Assembly (NCBI RefSeq): GCF_020711235.1
Contig: NZ_JAJFAV010000005.1
Location: 62,001-126,000, forward strand
From: Hymenobacter sp. 15J16-1T3B
Lineage (GTDB): Bacteria > Bacteroidota > Bacteroidia > Cytophagales > Hymenobacteraceae
Direction of reading: 5' to 3'
DNA: 64,000 nt
The position numbers and the translations under genes were made by a program. This document shows, piece after piece, positions 54,459 through 63,084 of this stretch. Position 1 is the first letter of the stretch; every line of letters begins with the position of its first letter. The notes beneath the pieces are model-generated. The model was not told the DNA's origin. It did no database searches and saw nothing but the letters and a program-made list of their open reading frames with translations.

Positions 54459-55652
54459 CTAGTGCGCGGCCAGCTCGTGCAGGGCCAGCCAAGCCATCAG
54501 GCCCGGGCCCACGGTCAGGGCTTGGGCTTCTACGTCGAACGTGGGCGTGTGGACGGAGGAGGCGAAGCGGCCGTCGAGGGCGCGGGTGCCGAGGCGGTAG
54601 AAGCAGCTCGGGGCCTGCTGCGAGTAAAAGGCGAAGTCCTCGGAAGCCATCCACTGGTCGATGTCGACGACGTTGTCCTCGCCGAGGTAATCGACCATGG
54701 CGGCGCGCACGCGGGCGGTTACGGTCAGGTCGTTGTCGAGGCAGGGGTAGCCGCGGCGGATTTCCAGCTCGCAGGTGGCGCCCATGGCGGCGGCCAACCC
54801 TTCGCAGAGCTGGCGCAGGTGCACGTGGGCCTGCTCGCGCCAGGCTTCGTCCATGGTGCGGAACGTGCCTTCGATGTAGACCTCGTTCGGAATGACGTTG
54901 GTAGCGCCGTTGGCAATGACTTTGCCGAAGGACAGCACCGAGGGAATTTTGGGGTTGGCCCGGCGGCTCACCAGCTGCTGGGCGGCCACAATCAGGTTGG
55001 CTGCCACCAGCACCGTGTCGATGTTCTGCTCGGGCATGGCGCCGTGTCCGCCCTTGCCGCGCACCGTCAGGTACAGCTCGTCGGCCGAGGCCATGTAGCG
55101 GCCCGCGTGAATGCCCACTTTGCCGGCCGGCAGCTGCGGAAACACGTGCTGCCCGAGCACCGACTGCGGCGCGGGGTTTTCCAGCACGCCTTCCTTGATC
55201 ATGATGGAGGCGCCGCCCGGCACCAGCTCCTCGCCCGGCTGAAACATGAGCTTGATGGTGCCCTCAAACTCGTCGCGCAGCTGGGTGAGGATGCGCGCGG
55301 CGCCGAGCAGGGACGAGGTGTGCACGTCGTGGCCGCAGGCGTGCATCACGCCGGGGTTCTGGGAGCGGTAGGGCACGTCGTTCTGCTCCTGAATGGGCAG
55401 CGCGTCCATGTCGGCGCGCAGGGCCACGGTGCGGCGGCCGGGGTTGCGGCCTTCGATGTGGGCCACAAGGCCGGTGGTGGCAATGGGCTGGGGCTCCAGG
55501 CCGAGCTTGCGCAGCTCGGCGGCCACGAAGGCGGCGGTTTCAAACTCCTTGAACGACAGCTCGGGGTGAGCGTGCAGGTGGTGGCGTTGCGCGACCACGT
55601 CGGCGGCCTGGGCGGCGGCTAGTTCCTGGATGCGGGAAAGCAAATGCTGCAT
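54459..55652 (-). CDS. M20 family N-acyl amino acid amidohydrolase
   Basis: The product is 397 residues from the ATG at 55652 (MQHLLSRI). M20D features are HLHAHPELSFKEFET, ALRADMDALPI, MHACGHDVHTSSLLGAA (metal ligands), FQPGEE, the dimerisation region around GGHGAMPE, and the late MASEDFAFYSQQAPSCFYRLG. It hydrolyses N-acyl amino acids or similar amides using two metal ions in the cytoplasm. It is 20 bases upstream of the outer-membrane barrel gene and 57 bases downstream of the hypothetical gene at 55710-56105. Confidence 0.94.
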   Translation of the reverse strand: MQHLLSRIQELAAAQAADVVAQRHHLHAHPELSFKEFETAAFVAAELRKLGLEPQPIATTGLVAHIEGRNPGRRTVALRADMDALPIQEQNDVPYRSQNPGVMHACGHDVHTSSLLGAARILTQLRDEFEGTIKLMFQPGEELVPGGASIMIKEGVLENPAPQSVLGQHVFPQLPAGKVGIHAGRYMASADELYLTVRGKGGHGAMPEQNIDTVLVAANLIVAAQQLVSRRANPKIPSVLSFGKVIANGATNVIPNEVYIEGTFRTMDEAWREQAHVHLRQLCEGLAAAMGATCELEIRRGYPCLDNDLTVTARVRAAMVDYLGEDNVVDIDQWMASEDFAFYSQQAPSCFYRLGTRALDGRFASSVHTPTFDVEAQALTVGPGLMAWLALHELAAH

Positions 55653-55709
55653 AGCCCGCAAGGTACGGCGGAAACGGCGCGGCGCGTGCGGGTCGGCCGG
55701 CCGCCGCCC

Positions 55710-56105
55710 CTACTCAAACAGCACGCTCACGTGCGGCTTGCTGGCCAGCAGCATGGTGCGGCCCTGCAGGTTGGGGCTGAAGGCGGCGTCCAGCTGCTCC
55801 TCGGCCAACGTCACGCGGCTCACGAGCACGCAGTCGGCAAACTCCAGGTACTCGCCGCGCTTGTCGTTGTTGTAGCGGATGCGGCCGCGTACGGCGACGG
55901 TGAGGTCGAGCAGAATGGCCTCGGTGGCTGTCTGCACCAGCGTCACGTCGACCAGCCCCAAGTCGGGCCAGAGCGACACGAGCAGTACCAGCCCGTCGTG
56001 GCGCACGCGGTAATGCGTGCCGCCGTTGTCGTCCTCGGTCGGTATGGCTTCCAGGCCCTGCAACAAATCCAACTCCTCCCACTGCAGCTGGCGGATGAGC
56101 GGCAT
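55710..56105 (-). CDS. Conserved hypothetical protein, 131 residues
   Basis: I do not recognise a family. The product has no signal peptide and alternates strands (THYRVRHDGLVLLVSLWPD, LVDVTLVQTATEAILLDLTVAV, RIRYNNDKRGEYLEFADCVLVSRVTL). It is 3 bases downstream of the SPOR lipoprotein gene, so it is part of the deoC run. The ordinary GC-rich codon use and operon position support it as a real gene. Confidence 0.8.
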   Translation of the reverse strand: MPLIRQLQWEELDLLQGLEAIPTEDDNGGTHYRVRHDGLVLLVSLWPDLGLVDVTLVQTATEAILLDLTVAVRGRIRYNNDKRGEYLEFADCVLVSRVTLAEEQLDAAFSPNLQGRTMLLASKPHVSVLFE

Positions 56106-56108
56106 GGG

Positions 56109-56666
56109 CTAGAAGCGGGTTTTGTTGATGAGCACCTGCGCCGGCTGCAGCTCCGCCTTGGGCGCCAGCGGCCGGATGCGCAGCATGGCCCGCTCGGCGT
56201 CGAGGCGGGTGGGGTAGTCGCCGATGAAGAGGCGGTAAATGGGCTGCTTGAATACCACGTAGTCGGTTTCCTCGGGGTAGCGGCTGATGACGGCCCGGCG
56301 GATGGCCATGGCCTCGTCGCGCTCCAGGCCCACGTAGGCCTGAATGCGGTAGCCCGAGGTGTACTTGACGTTCTGGTTGGTGTAGGCTTGGTCGCGCAGG
56401 CGCTGGTCAATCAGGGCGTTGACGCTGGCCGTGGGCGTGACGAAGGTTTTGCCCGTGAGCGGCTTGGGCGCGGGCGGCGGGCTGAATTTCGGCCGGTACT
56501 TGCTCAAATCCTCGGCCGGCTGGGTGGCGCGGCCGGCCGTCGTGGCGGGCCTGGTGGTATCGGGGGCAGCGGTGGTGGCACTGGGCGCGGCCGGGCCCGA
56601 GGCGGCGCAGCCGGCCAGGGCAAGCGTAGCGAAGAGCACGGGCACGTTAGTAAGCAGTCGGTTCAT
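56109..56666 (-). CDS. SPOR-domain lipoprotein
   Basis: I placed the start at the ATG at 56666 (185 residues, MNRLLTNV), giving a lipoprotein signal with LAGC lipobox. A Thr/Ala/Pro-rich linker leads to a SPOR domain at about 110-185 (YRIQAYVGLERDEAMAIRRAVISRYPEETDYVVF, PIYRLFIGDYPTRLDAERAMLRIRP). SPOR domains bind denuded septal peptidoglycan, so it may sit at the division site. The start overlaps the deoC coding end by 20 bases, and the next gene follows 3 bases after the stop. Confidence 0.9.
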   Translation of the reverse strand: MNRLLTNVPVLFATLALAGCAASGPAAPSATTAAPDTTRPATTAGRATQPAEDLSKYRPKFSPPPAPKPLTGKTFVTPTASVNALIDQRLRDQAYTNQNVKYTSGYRIQAYVGLERDEAMAIRRAVISRYPEETDYVVFKQPIYRLFIGDYPTRLDAERAMLRIRPLAPKAELQPAQVLINKTRF

Positions 56667-57342
56667 GGGCGGTGGAGTCAGCGGCGGGCGTGAGCAGGGC
56701 GAGGCCAGCGGAGGCCCCGAGGCGGTCGGCACCGGCTTGCACCAGCGCCACGGCCTGCTCGTGGGTCCGGATTCCGCCGGAAGCTTTGATACGGATGTGC
56801 GCCGGCAGTTGGTCGCGCATGATCTGAATATCCTCGACCGAGGCGCCGCGGGTGCTGAAGCCGGTGGAGGTCTTCACGAAATCGGCTCCGGCGGCGGCGC
56901 ACAGGTCGCAGGCCTGCCGAATTTCGGCTTCCGACAGCAGGGCCGTTTCGATGATGACTTTCAGGATGCCCCCGCGGAAGTGGCACAGTTCGGCCAGCTG
57001 GCCCAGCTCGTCTTCCACTTCCTCGTAGCGCCCCGACTTAAACGCGGCCACGTTCATCACCACGTCGATTTCGGTGGCGCCCTCGCTCAGGGCCTGGTGC
57101 GCTTCGAAAAACTTCACCTTGGTGAGCTGGTAGCCCAGCGGGAAGCCCACCACCGTGCACACGGCCACGCCGGAATCATACAGCTCGTTGGCGGCCACGC
57201 TCACGTAGCACGGCGGCACGCAGGCGCTGGCAAAGTGGGCTTGCCGCGCCTCGGCGCAGAGCTGCACAATTTGAGCGCGGGTGGCCTCGGGCTTGAGCAG
57301 CGTGTGGTCGATGCGGGCGGCCAGGTTGTCGGTGGAAAGCAT
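56647..57342 (-). CDS. deoC: Deoxyribose-phosphate aldolase
   Basis: The 231-residue product has the DeoC family features: ARIDHTLLKPEAT, the active-site Asp 93 in EIDVVMNV, the Schiff-base Lys 157 in DFVKTSTGF, and IRIKASGGIRT with the second Lys. It splits 2-deoxyribose-5-phosphate into glyceraldehyde-3-phosphate and acetaldehyde in nucleoside catabolism. It overlaps the SPOR lipoprotein gene downstream, an unusual partner, and starts 39 bases past the stop of an AraC regulator gene. Confidence 0.95.
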   Translation of the reverse strand: MLSTDNLAARIDHTLLKPEATRAQIVQLCAEARQAHFASACVPPCYVSVAANELYDSGVAVCTVVGFPLGYQLTKVKFFEAHQALSEGATEIDVVMNVAAFKSGRYEEVEDELGQLAELCHFRGGILKVIIETALLSEAEIRQACDLCAAAGADFVKTSTGFSTRGASVEDIQIMRDQLPAHIRIKASGGIRTHEQAVALVQAGADRLGASAGLALLTPAADSTAHEPTAY

Positions 57343-57381
57343 GGGGCAAAGGTACAGAATCCGCGGCCCGACGCCGGGCCG

Positions 57382-58368
57382 CTAGCGCAGCTGCGAGGGC
57401 GGCACGCCGAACTTGCGGCGAAAACAGGTGGCGAAGTGCGCCGCGTTGGCAAAGCCCACCTGCTCGCCCACTTCCTGCACGGGCAGGGCGGTGGTTTCGA
57501 GCAGGCACTTGGCTTCGGTCAGGCGCTTTTCAGCCACGTAGCCGAACACGGTGGTGCCGCACACCTCCTTGAAGCCCTTCTTCAGCTTGAAGTCGTTGAT
57601 GCCAAACGTGCGGGCCAGTTCCAGCAGGCTGGGCGGCGCGGCGTAGTGCTCGTCCAGGTAGGCCCGAATGGCGTGAAACAATTCGTGCTGGCTTCGGGGC
57701 CGGGTGGCGCTGGCCCCGGCCTGGAATATCTGCTGGTACTGGCGCTGCTGCTCGGCAAACAGGTCGAGAAAGCGGCCCTCGATGAACATGCGCCGCAACA
57801 CGCCGCTGTAGGGGCACTGCCGCAGCTGCTCCACCAGCTGCCGAATCACCGGCAGCGCCGCCACCGGGTCGGGCAAACTCATAAACGACTGCTCTGCTCC
57901 CAAGCGCCGCTCGTACAGCGGCAGCCACTCGTCGTTGTGCTCGATCAGCTGCCGAAAGAACTCCGGTGCCAGGCCCAGGTGCACGGCGCGGAACTGCCCC
58001 TGCCGGTCGGGCCGCATGACGTGGCGGGTGGTCGTGCCCGGGTCGTGGATGGAGTTGTGGTAGCCGCCCCCGACTTCGTGGCCCGGCATGCGGTCGGCGC
58101 TGGACTGGCTGCTGCCCTGCAACTGGTACAGAAAGCCCACCCAGGGCTGCACTTCTTGCTCCTGAATTTCGAGCGGCCGTTGCAGCTCCCCGCTCATTTC
58201 CATCACCAGCAGCCCGCCCGGCAGCACCACCTCGCTCGACTCAATGCGGCCCACGTGCGCGGGCACGTCCCAGCGCATGCGGCCGACCAGCAGGTCGGCT
58301 TCCGCCTGAAACCGGCTGGTATCCCGCAGCCCCAGTTCTTCAATGCGCGCAACGTAAGTGGCAGCCAT
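57382..58368 (-). CDS. AraC family transcriptional regulator
   Basis: I placed the start at the ATG at 58368 (328 residues, MAATYVAR). The C-terminal double helix-turn-helix is seen in PPSLLELARTFGINDFKLKKGFKEVCG, VFGYVAEKRLTEAKCLLETTALPVQEVGEQVGFAN and AAHFATCFRRKFGVPPSQLR. The N-terminal 220 residues are a ligand- or partner-binding region of unknown specificity. deoC lies 39 bases downstream in the same direction and could be a target or co-transcribed; this is inference from position. Confidence 0.92.
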   Translation of the reverse strand: MAATYVARIEELGLRDTSRFQAEADLLVGRMRWDVPAHVGRIESSEVVLPGGLLVMEMSGELQRPLEIQEQEVQPWVGFLYQLQGSSQSSADRMPGHEVGGGYHNSIHDPGTTTRHVMRPDRQGQFRAVHLGLAPEFFRQLIEHNDEWLPLYERRLGAEQSFMSLPDPVAALPVIRQLVEQLRQCPYSGVLRRMFIEGRFLDLFAEQQRQYQQIFQAGASATRPRSQHELFHAIRAYLDEHYAAPPSLLELARTFGINDFKLKKGFKEVCGTTVFGYVAEKRLTEAKCLLETTALPVQEVGEQVGFANAAHFATCFRRKFGVPPSQLR

Positions 58369-58459
58369 ACGGACGAAAATAGCCCGGTTTCGGCAAAGCA
58401 AAAACCCCGACGGCCAAGCTATCCAGTCCAGAGCCTGCCGGTGCCCGGGCGTGGAAAGC

Positions 58460-58493
58460 AAAAGCGCCCCGGCGGAGTAGCCGGGGCGCTTTT
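58460..58493 (-). terminator. Terminator of secA
   Basis: A 13-bp stem AAAAGCGCCCCGG/CCGGGGCGCTTTT with an 8-base loop lies 21 bases past the secA stop and before the AraC gene. Confidence 0.88.
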
Positions 58494-58514
58494 ATTCATG
58501 CGTCCAGTCAATGC

Positions 58515-61500
58515 TTAGTCGATGATGACGGCGCGGTTGCTGAGCACGTCTTCTTCCACGCTCTTAAACTTCACGTCTCGCACGATGCGGCCGTCCATGT
58601 ACTGCACGCTCACTTTGTCGTTGCGGTTGGCAATTTTCTGCGAACGGGCCGGCTCCTGCTTTTCCACGATGGTTTCGGCGTTGTCGTCCTCGGCCGTGTA
58701 GCCCGACTCCAGCTGCGAGTGCACCTGCTCCTTTTCGGCCTTCACGCGGGGCTGCGGCATGCGCGGCACGGTGTCGGCTTCCTCGAAGAAAATTTCCGGC
58801 TCCTGGCCGGGGGCCTGCGTGGTGGCCGGAATGTCGGCGTGGAACAGGAAGGTCACGGTGTCCTCGTTGACCTTGCTGATCATGCGCTTGAACAGCTCGA
58901 ACGACTCGAACTTGTAGACCAGCAGCGGGTCTTTCTGCTCGTACACGGCGTTCTGCACCACCTGCTTCAGGTCGTCCATGGCGCGCAGGTGCTGGGTCCA
59001 GGCTTCGTCGATGAGCGACAGCACGATGACCTTTTCCATGGCGCGGATCAGCTCCTGCCCGTTGGTTTGCTGGGCCTTGCGCAGGCTGGCCACAGCAGTT
59101 ACTTGCTTGCGCTGATCGGAGAACGGCACGGCAATGTTTTCGAACGGGGCGTTCTGGGCCAGCAGGTCGTTGATGAGCGGCAGCGCCGACTCGCCGATGA
59201 CCTCGTTCTTGGAGTGGTAGTAGCCCAGGGCTTCGTCGTAGAGCTTCTGCACCAGGGCCGGAGCCGGCTGGGCGGCAAACTCGTTGGCCGAAATGTGGGT
59301 GTCGTAGCCAAACACGCGGATGATGGCCAGCTGGAAGTCGTCGTAGTTGCCGCTGATTTTGTGGCCGGCCACGATGTCCTCCGACACCTCGTAGATCATG
59401 TTCCACACGTCCAGCTCCAGACGCTCACCAAAGAGGGCGTTGCGGCGGCGGCGGTACACCACCTCGCGCTGGGCGTTCATCACGTCGTCGTACTCCAGCA
59501 GGCGCTTGCGCATGCCGAAGTTGTTCTCTTCGACTTTCTTCTGAGCGCGCTCAATCGAGGAAGTAATCATCGAGTGCTGAATCACCTCGCCTTCCTCCAG
59601 GCCCATGCGGTCCATGAGGCGGGCAATGCGGTCGGAGCCGAACAGGCGCATCAGGTTGTCTTCGAGCGACACGAAGAACTGCGAGGTGCCCGGGTCACCT
59701 TGGCGGCCGGCACGGCCGCGCAGCTGCCGGTCGACGCGGCGCGATTCGTGACGCTCCGTGCCGATGATGGCCAGACCGCCCGCTTCCTTGGAGGTTTCCT
59801 TCAGCTTGATGTCGGTACCGCGGCCGGCCATGTTGGTGGCGATGGTCACGGTGCCGGGGTAGCCGGCATTCGACACGATTTCGGCCTCGCGCTGGTTTTG
59901 CTTGGCGTTCAGTACTTGGTGCGGAATCTTGCGCAGCTGCAGCAGTCGGCTGATGATTTCCGAGTTTTCCACCGTGGTGGTACCCACCAGCACCGGGCGG
60001 CCGGCCTTCACCAGCTCCTGGATTTCCTCGGCCACGGCGTTGTACTTCTCGCGCGTGGTTTTGTACACCTTGTCGTGCTGGTCTTTGCGGGCAATGCCGC
60101 GGTTGGTGGGGATGACCACCACGTCCAGCTTGTAGATCTGCCAGAACTCGCCCGCTTCCGTTTCGGCCGTACCGGTCATGCCGGCCAGCTTGTGGTACAT
60201 GCGGAAGTAGTTCTGCAGGGTCACCGTGGCGTAGGTCTGCGTGGCGTCTTCGATGCGCACGTTTTCCTTGGCTTCGATGGCCTGGTGCAGGCCGTCGGAG
60301 TAGCGGCGGCCTTCCATCACGCGGCCGGTCTGCTCGTCCACAATCTTCACCTTGTGGTCCTCGCTCACGATGTACTGGTCGTTGAGTTCGAACAGGGTGT
60401 AGGCCTTCAGCAGCTGGTTGACGGTGTGGATGCGCTCCGACTTCTCCTGGAAGTCCTGCATCAGGTGTTCCTTCTGGTGCAGGCGCTCCTCGGCCGTCAG
60501 GGCCTTGTTGTTTTCGATGGCGGCCAGGTCGGTGCCGATATCGGGCATGATGAAGAAGTGCGGGTCTTCGCCCTGCCCGGTAATCAGGTCGATGCCCTTT
60601 TCCGTCAGTTCAATCTGGTTGTTCTTCTCGTCGATGGTGAAGAGCAGCGGCATGTCGGCCTGCGGCATCTGGCGCGAGTTGTCGGCCAGGTAGTGGTTTT
60701 CCACTTTCTGCAGGATGGCGCGGTTGCCGGTTTCCGAGAGGAACTTGATGAGCGGTTTGCTCTTGGGCAGGCCGCGGAAGGCGCGGAACAGCGCCAGGCC
60801 GCCCTCCCCTTCTTTGGGGCCGTCTTTGCCCTCTTTGATGAGGCGCTTGGCGTCGAGCAGGTACTGCTGCACGAGCTTCTTCTGCTCGTTTACCAGCCGC
60901 TCGATGCGGGGTTTCAGAATCAAGAATTCGTGCACGTCGCCGCGCGGCACCGGACCGCTGATGATGAGCGGGGTCCGGGCGTCGTCGATGAGCACCGAGT
61001 CCACTTCGTCGACCATGGCGTAGTGGTGCTTGCGTTGCACCAGCTCTTCCGGGTCGCGCGCCATGTTGTCGCGCAGGTAGTCGAAGCCGAATTCGTTGTT
61101 GGTGCCGTAGGTGATGTCGGCCAGGTACGCCTGGCGGCGGGCATCCGTGTTGGGCTGGTGCTTGTCGATGCAGTCACAACGCATGTTGTGAAACTCGTAC
61201 AGCGGGCCCATCCATTCCGAGTCACGCTTGGCGAGGTAATCGTTCACCGTCACCACGTGCACGCCGCGGCGGGCCAGGGCGTTCAGGAAGGCGGGCAGCG
61301 TGGCCACCAGCGTCTTGCCTTCACCCGTGGCCATTTCCGAAATCTTGCCCTGGTGCAGCACCAGGCCGCCGATGAGCTGCACGTCGTAGTGCACCATCTC
61401 CCAGGTCATTTCCGAACCGCCGGCCATCCACTTGTTCGGCCAGATGGCTTTGTCGCCCTCCAGACGAATGTGCGGCCGGGTGCGCGCCAAGCTCCGGTCG

Positions 61501-61916
61501 TGCTCGGTGGCCGTAACCACCAGCTGGCCATTTTCCTTGTAGCGGCGGGCCGTTTCCTTCACGATGGCAAAGGAGCGCGGCGCAATTTCCATCAGCACTT
61601 CTTCCAGCTGCACGTTGCGCTGCTTTTCCAGCGCGTCGATCTGGTCGAAGATCTGTTCCTTTTCCTGAATGTCGAGGTTGGGCTGGTCGTTGATACGCGC
61701 GTGCAAGCCAGCAATCTGGGCATCCACGGCTTGCAGGCGCTCATCGATAATGGCGCGCAGCTCGTCGGACTGGCCGCGCAGCTCGTCATCCGAGATGCCT
61801 GCCAGTTTGGCGTATTCGGCGTTGATGGTCGCCACGTAAGGGATGATGCCTTTCAAGTCCCGCTCCGACTTGGTGCCGAAGACTTTCGTGACGGCCTTCC
61901 CGATAAAATCGAACAT
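58515..61916 (-). CDS. secA: Protein translocase ATPase SecA
   Basis: The 1133-residue product is the SecA motor of the Sec pathway. It shows the Walker A in MATGEGKTLVATLP, the DEAD-like MVDEVDSVLIDDARTPLIISGP, the second nucleotide-binding domain (EDHKVKIVDEQTGRVMEGRRYSDGLHQAIEAKE, GTTTVENSEIIS, TNMAGRGTDIKL, GRAGRQGDPG), and the helical scaffold/wing region. It is longer than E. coli SecA (901 residues), as is usual in Bacteroidota. It lacks the common C-terminal zinc motif; after NRND the tail is KVSVQYMDGRIVRDVKF. The start ATG gives MFDFIGKAVTKVFG. Confidence 0.97.
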   Translation of the reverse strand: MFDFIGKAVTKVFGTKSERDLKGIIPYVATINAEYAKLAGISDDELRGQSDELRAIIDERLQAVDAQIAGLHARINDQPNLDIQEKEQIFDQIDALEKQRNVQLEEVLMEIAPRSFAIVKETARRYKENGQLVVTATEHDRSLARTRPHIRLEGDKAIWPNKWMAGGSEMTWEMVHYDVQLIGGLVLHQGKISEMATGEGKTLVATLPAFLNALARRGVHVVTVNDYLAKRDSEWMGPLYEFHNMRCDCIDKHQPNTDARRQAYLADITYGTNNEFGFDYLRDNMARDPEELVQRKHHYAMVDEVDSVLIDDARTPLIISGPVPRGDVHEFLILKPRIERLVNEQKKLVQQYLLDAKRLIKEGKDGPKEGEGGLALFRAFRGLPKSKPLIKFLSETGNRAILQKVENHYLADNSRQMPQADMPLLFTIDEKNNQIELTEKGIDLITGQGEDPHFFIMPDIGTDLAAIENNKALTAEERLHQKEHLMQDFQEKSERIHTVNQLLKAYTLFELNDQYIVSEDHKVKIVDEQTGRVMEGRRYSDGLHQAIEAKENVRIEDATQTYATVTLQNYFRMYHKLAGMTGTAETEAGEFWQIYKLDVVVIPTNRGIARKDQHDKVYKTTREKYNAVAEEIQELVKAGRPVLVGTTTVENSEIISRLLQLRKIPHQVLNAKQNQREAEIVSNAGYPGTVTIATNMAGRGTDIKLKETSKEAGGLAIIGTERHESRRVDRQLRGRAGRQGDPGTSQFFVSLEDNLMRLFGSDRIARLMDRMGLEEGEVIQHSMITSSIERAQKKVEENNFGMRKRLLEYDDVMNAQREVVYRRRRNALFGERLELDVWNMIYEVSEDIVAGHKISGNYDDFQLAIIRVFGYDTHISANEFAAQPAPALVQKLYDEALGYYHSKNEVIGESALPLINDLLAQNAPFENIAVPFSDQRKQVTAVASLRKAQQTNGQELIRAMEKVIVLSLIDEAWTQHLRAMDDLKQVVQNAVYEQKDPLLVYKFESFELFKRMISKVNEDTVTFLFHADIPATTQAPGQEPEIFFEEADTVPRMPQPRVKAEKEQVHSQLESGYTAEDDNAETIVEKQEPARSQKIANRNDKVSVQYMDGRIVRDVKFKSVEEDVLSNRAVIID

Positions 61917-62016
61917 GCTGTAGAGGAAAATGTACTGAATGCGCTGGGGCGCACCTCAAAAATACGTTTTCTAAGGGAAAAGCCCCAGACGCATTATCAG
62001 ATGTCCCAGAAATGAA

Positions 62017-62133
62017 CAACCCCGCTTCCTCAAAAAGAGTGCGGGGTTGAGTTAGAAAGCCCTATTGACAGGTTTGGGCGGCGGCTGGCGCCGGGCTCGT
62101 GCCAAAGTTGCCGCCCGCTGCGGGGCGCCAGCC
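62017..62133 (-). terminator. Hairpins in the 256-base gap between the RmlD-like gene and secA
   Basis: A 9-bp CAACCCCGC/GCGGGGTTG stem with a further CTC/GAG pairing (62017-62049) and a separate 10-bp GGCTGGCGCC inverted repeat (62083-62092 with 62124-62133) lie past the stop of the RmlD-like gene. They are the likely terminator and are upstream of the secA promoter. No gene is supported in the gap. Confidence 0.6.
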
Positions 62134-62172
62134 CGCGCATCCGCGCAGCTCCGGACGTTAACCCGGCGCGGG

Positions 62173-63084
62173 CTAGGCTTCGACGGCTTCGCCTTTTAGT
62201 GCGCAGTGGCTCACCGCGCCCAGGTGCACGTCGTGCATATAGCGGCCCAAGCCGTCTTCGACGCTGGGCAGCACAATGCCGCGGCTGCTGCTCAGGGCGC
62301 TGAAGGCCGGGCGCGGCGCGGGCCAGCCAAAGGCCGCGGCCGGCTGCGGCTGCACCAACGCGGTGTCGAGGCCGGCGGCTTCGGCGGCCAGCTGCGCCAG
62401 CCGGGCCCAGGTGTAGGCGCCGCGGTTGGCCACGTGCCAGATGCCGTGCTCCTCGTCGATGAGCAGGTCCAGCGCAGTGTTGACGAGGTCGGGCACGTAG
62501 GTGGGCGACACTTGCAGGTCGGCGGCGGCTTCGAACGTGCGGCCGCCGCGCAGGGCCTGCAGCGCAAAGTGCACGAAGTTGTACTCGTCCCAGGGGCCAA
62601 AAAAGGCGCTGGTCCGCACTACCAAGGCACCAGGCATGGCGGTGAGCACGTCGCGCTCGGCGAGGCTTTTGCTGCGGCCATACACGTTGAGCGGGCCCTT
62701 GGTGTCGTCCTCGGTGTAGGGCACCGACTGCTGCCCGTCGAACACTAAATCGGACGAAAAGGTGAGCAGTTGCACGCCGCGGTGGGCGCAGGCTTGGGCC
62801 AGCACCTTGGGGCCGGTGGTATTCGCGCGGTAGCACTGCGCGGGGTCTCGCTCGGCTTCATCGACGCGCACGTAGCCGGCGGCGTTGACCACGGCCCAGG
62901 GCTGGTGGGCGGCCAAAGCCAGTTCAACGGCTACGGGGTCGGCAATATCCAGCTCGTGCCGGCTTAGGGCCACGTAGTGCAGGTTGCGCACCTCGCACAC
63001 ACGGCGGAAGGCCCGGCCAAGGGTGCCTTGGGCACCAGTGATGAGCAGCGGCCGAGCAACGGGCGTAAGTTGAGGTGCCATCAT
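62173..63084 (-). CDS. RmlD/SDR family dTDP-4-dehydrorhamnose reductase-like protein
   Basis: The product is 303 residues from the ATG at 63084 (MMAPQLTP); the second Met at 63081 is an equal alternative. The NAD(P)-binding motif is ITGAQGTLGRAF, followed by DIADPVAVELALAAHQPWAVVNAAGYVRVDEAE, the VFDG motif LVFDGQQSVPYTEDD, and the catalytic Tyr-x3-Lys in VYGRSKSLAE. The family reduces sugar-nucleotide ketones. The ATG overlaps the stop codon of the upstream GH1 gene (ATGATG), indicating translational coupling. Confidence 0.92.
   Translation of the reverse strand: MMAPQLTPVARPLLITGAQGTLGRAFRRVCEVRNLHYVALSRHELDIADPVAVELALAAHQPWAVVNAAGYVRVDEAERDPAQCYRANTTGPKVLAQACAHRGVQLLTFSSDLVFDGQQSVPYTEDDTKGPLNVYGRSKSLAERDVLTAMPGALVVRTSAFFGPWDEYNFVHFALQALRGGRTFEAAADLQVSPTYVPDLVNTALDLLIDEEHGIWHVANRGAYTWARLAQLAAEAAGLDTALVQPQPAAAFGWPAPRPAFSALSSSRGIVLPSVEDGLGRYMHDVHLGAVSHCALKGEAVEA

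Noticed and set aside
58719-62015. 1098-residue plus-strand reading frame opposite secA
   Set aside because: Antisense shadow of a clear SecA; no recognisable motif and skewed composition.
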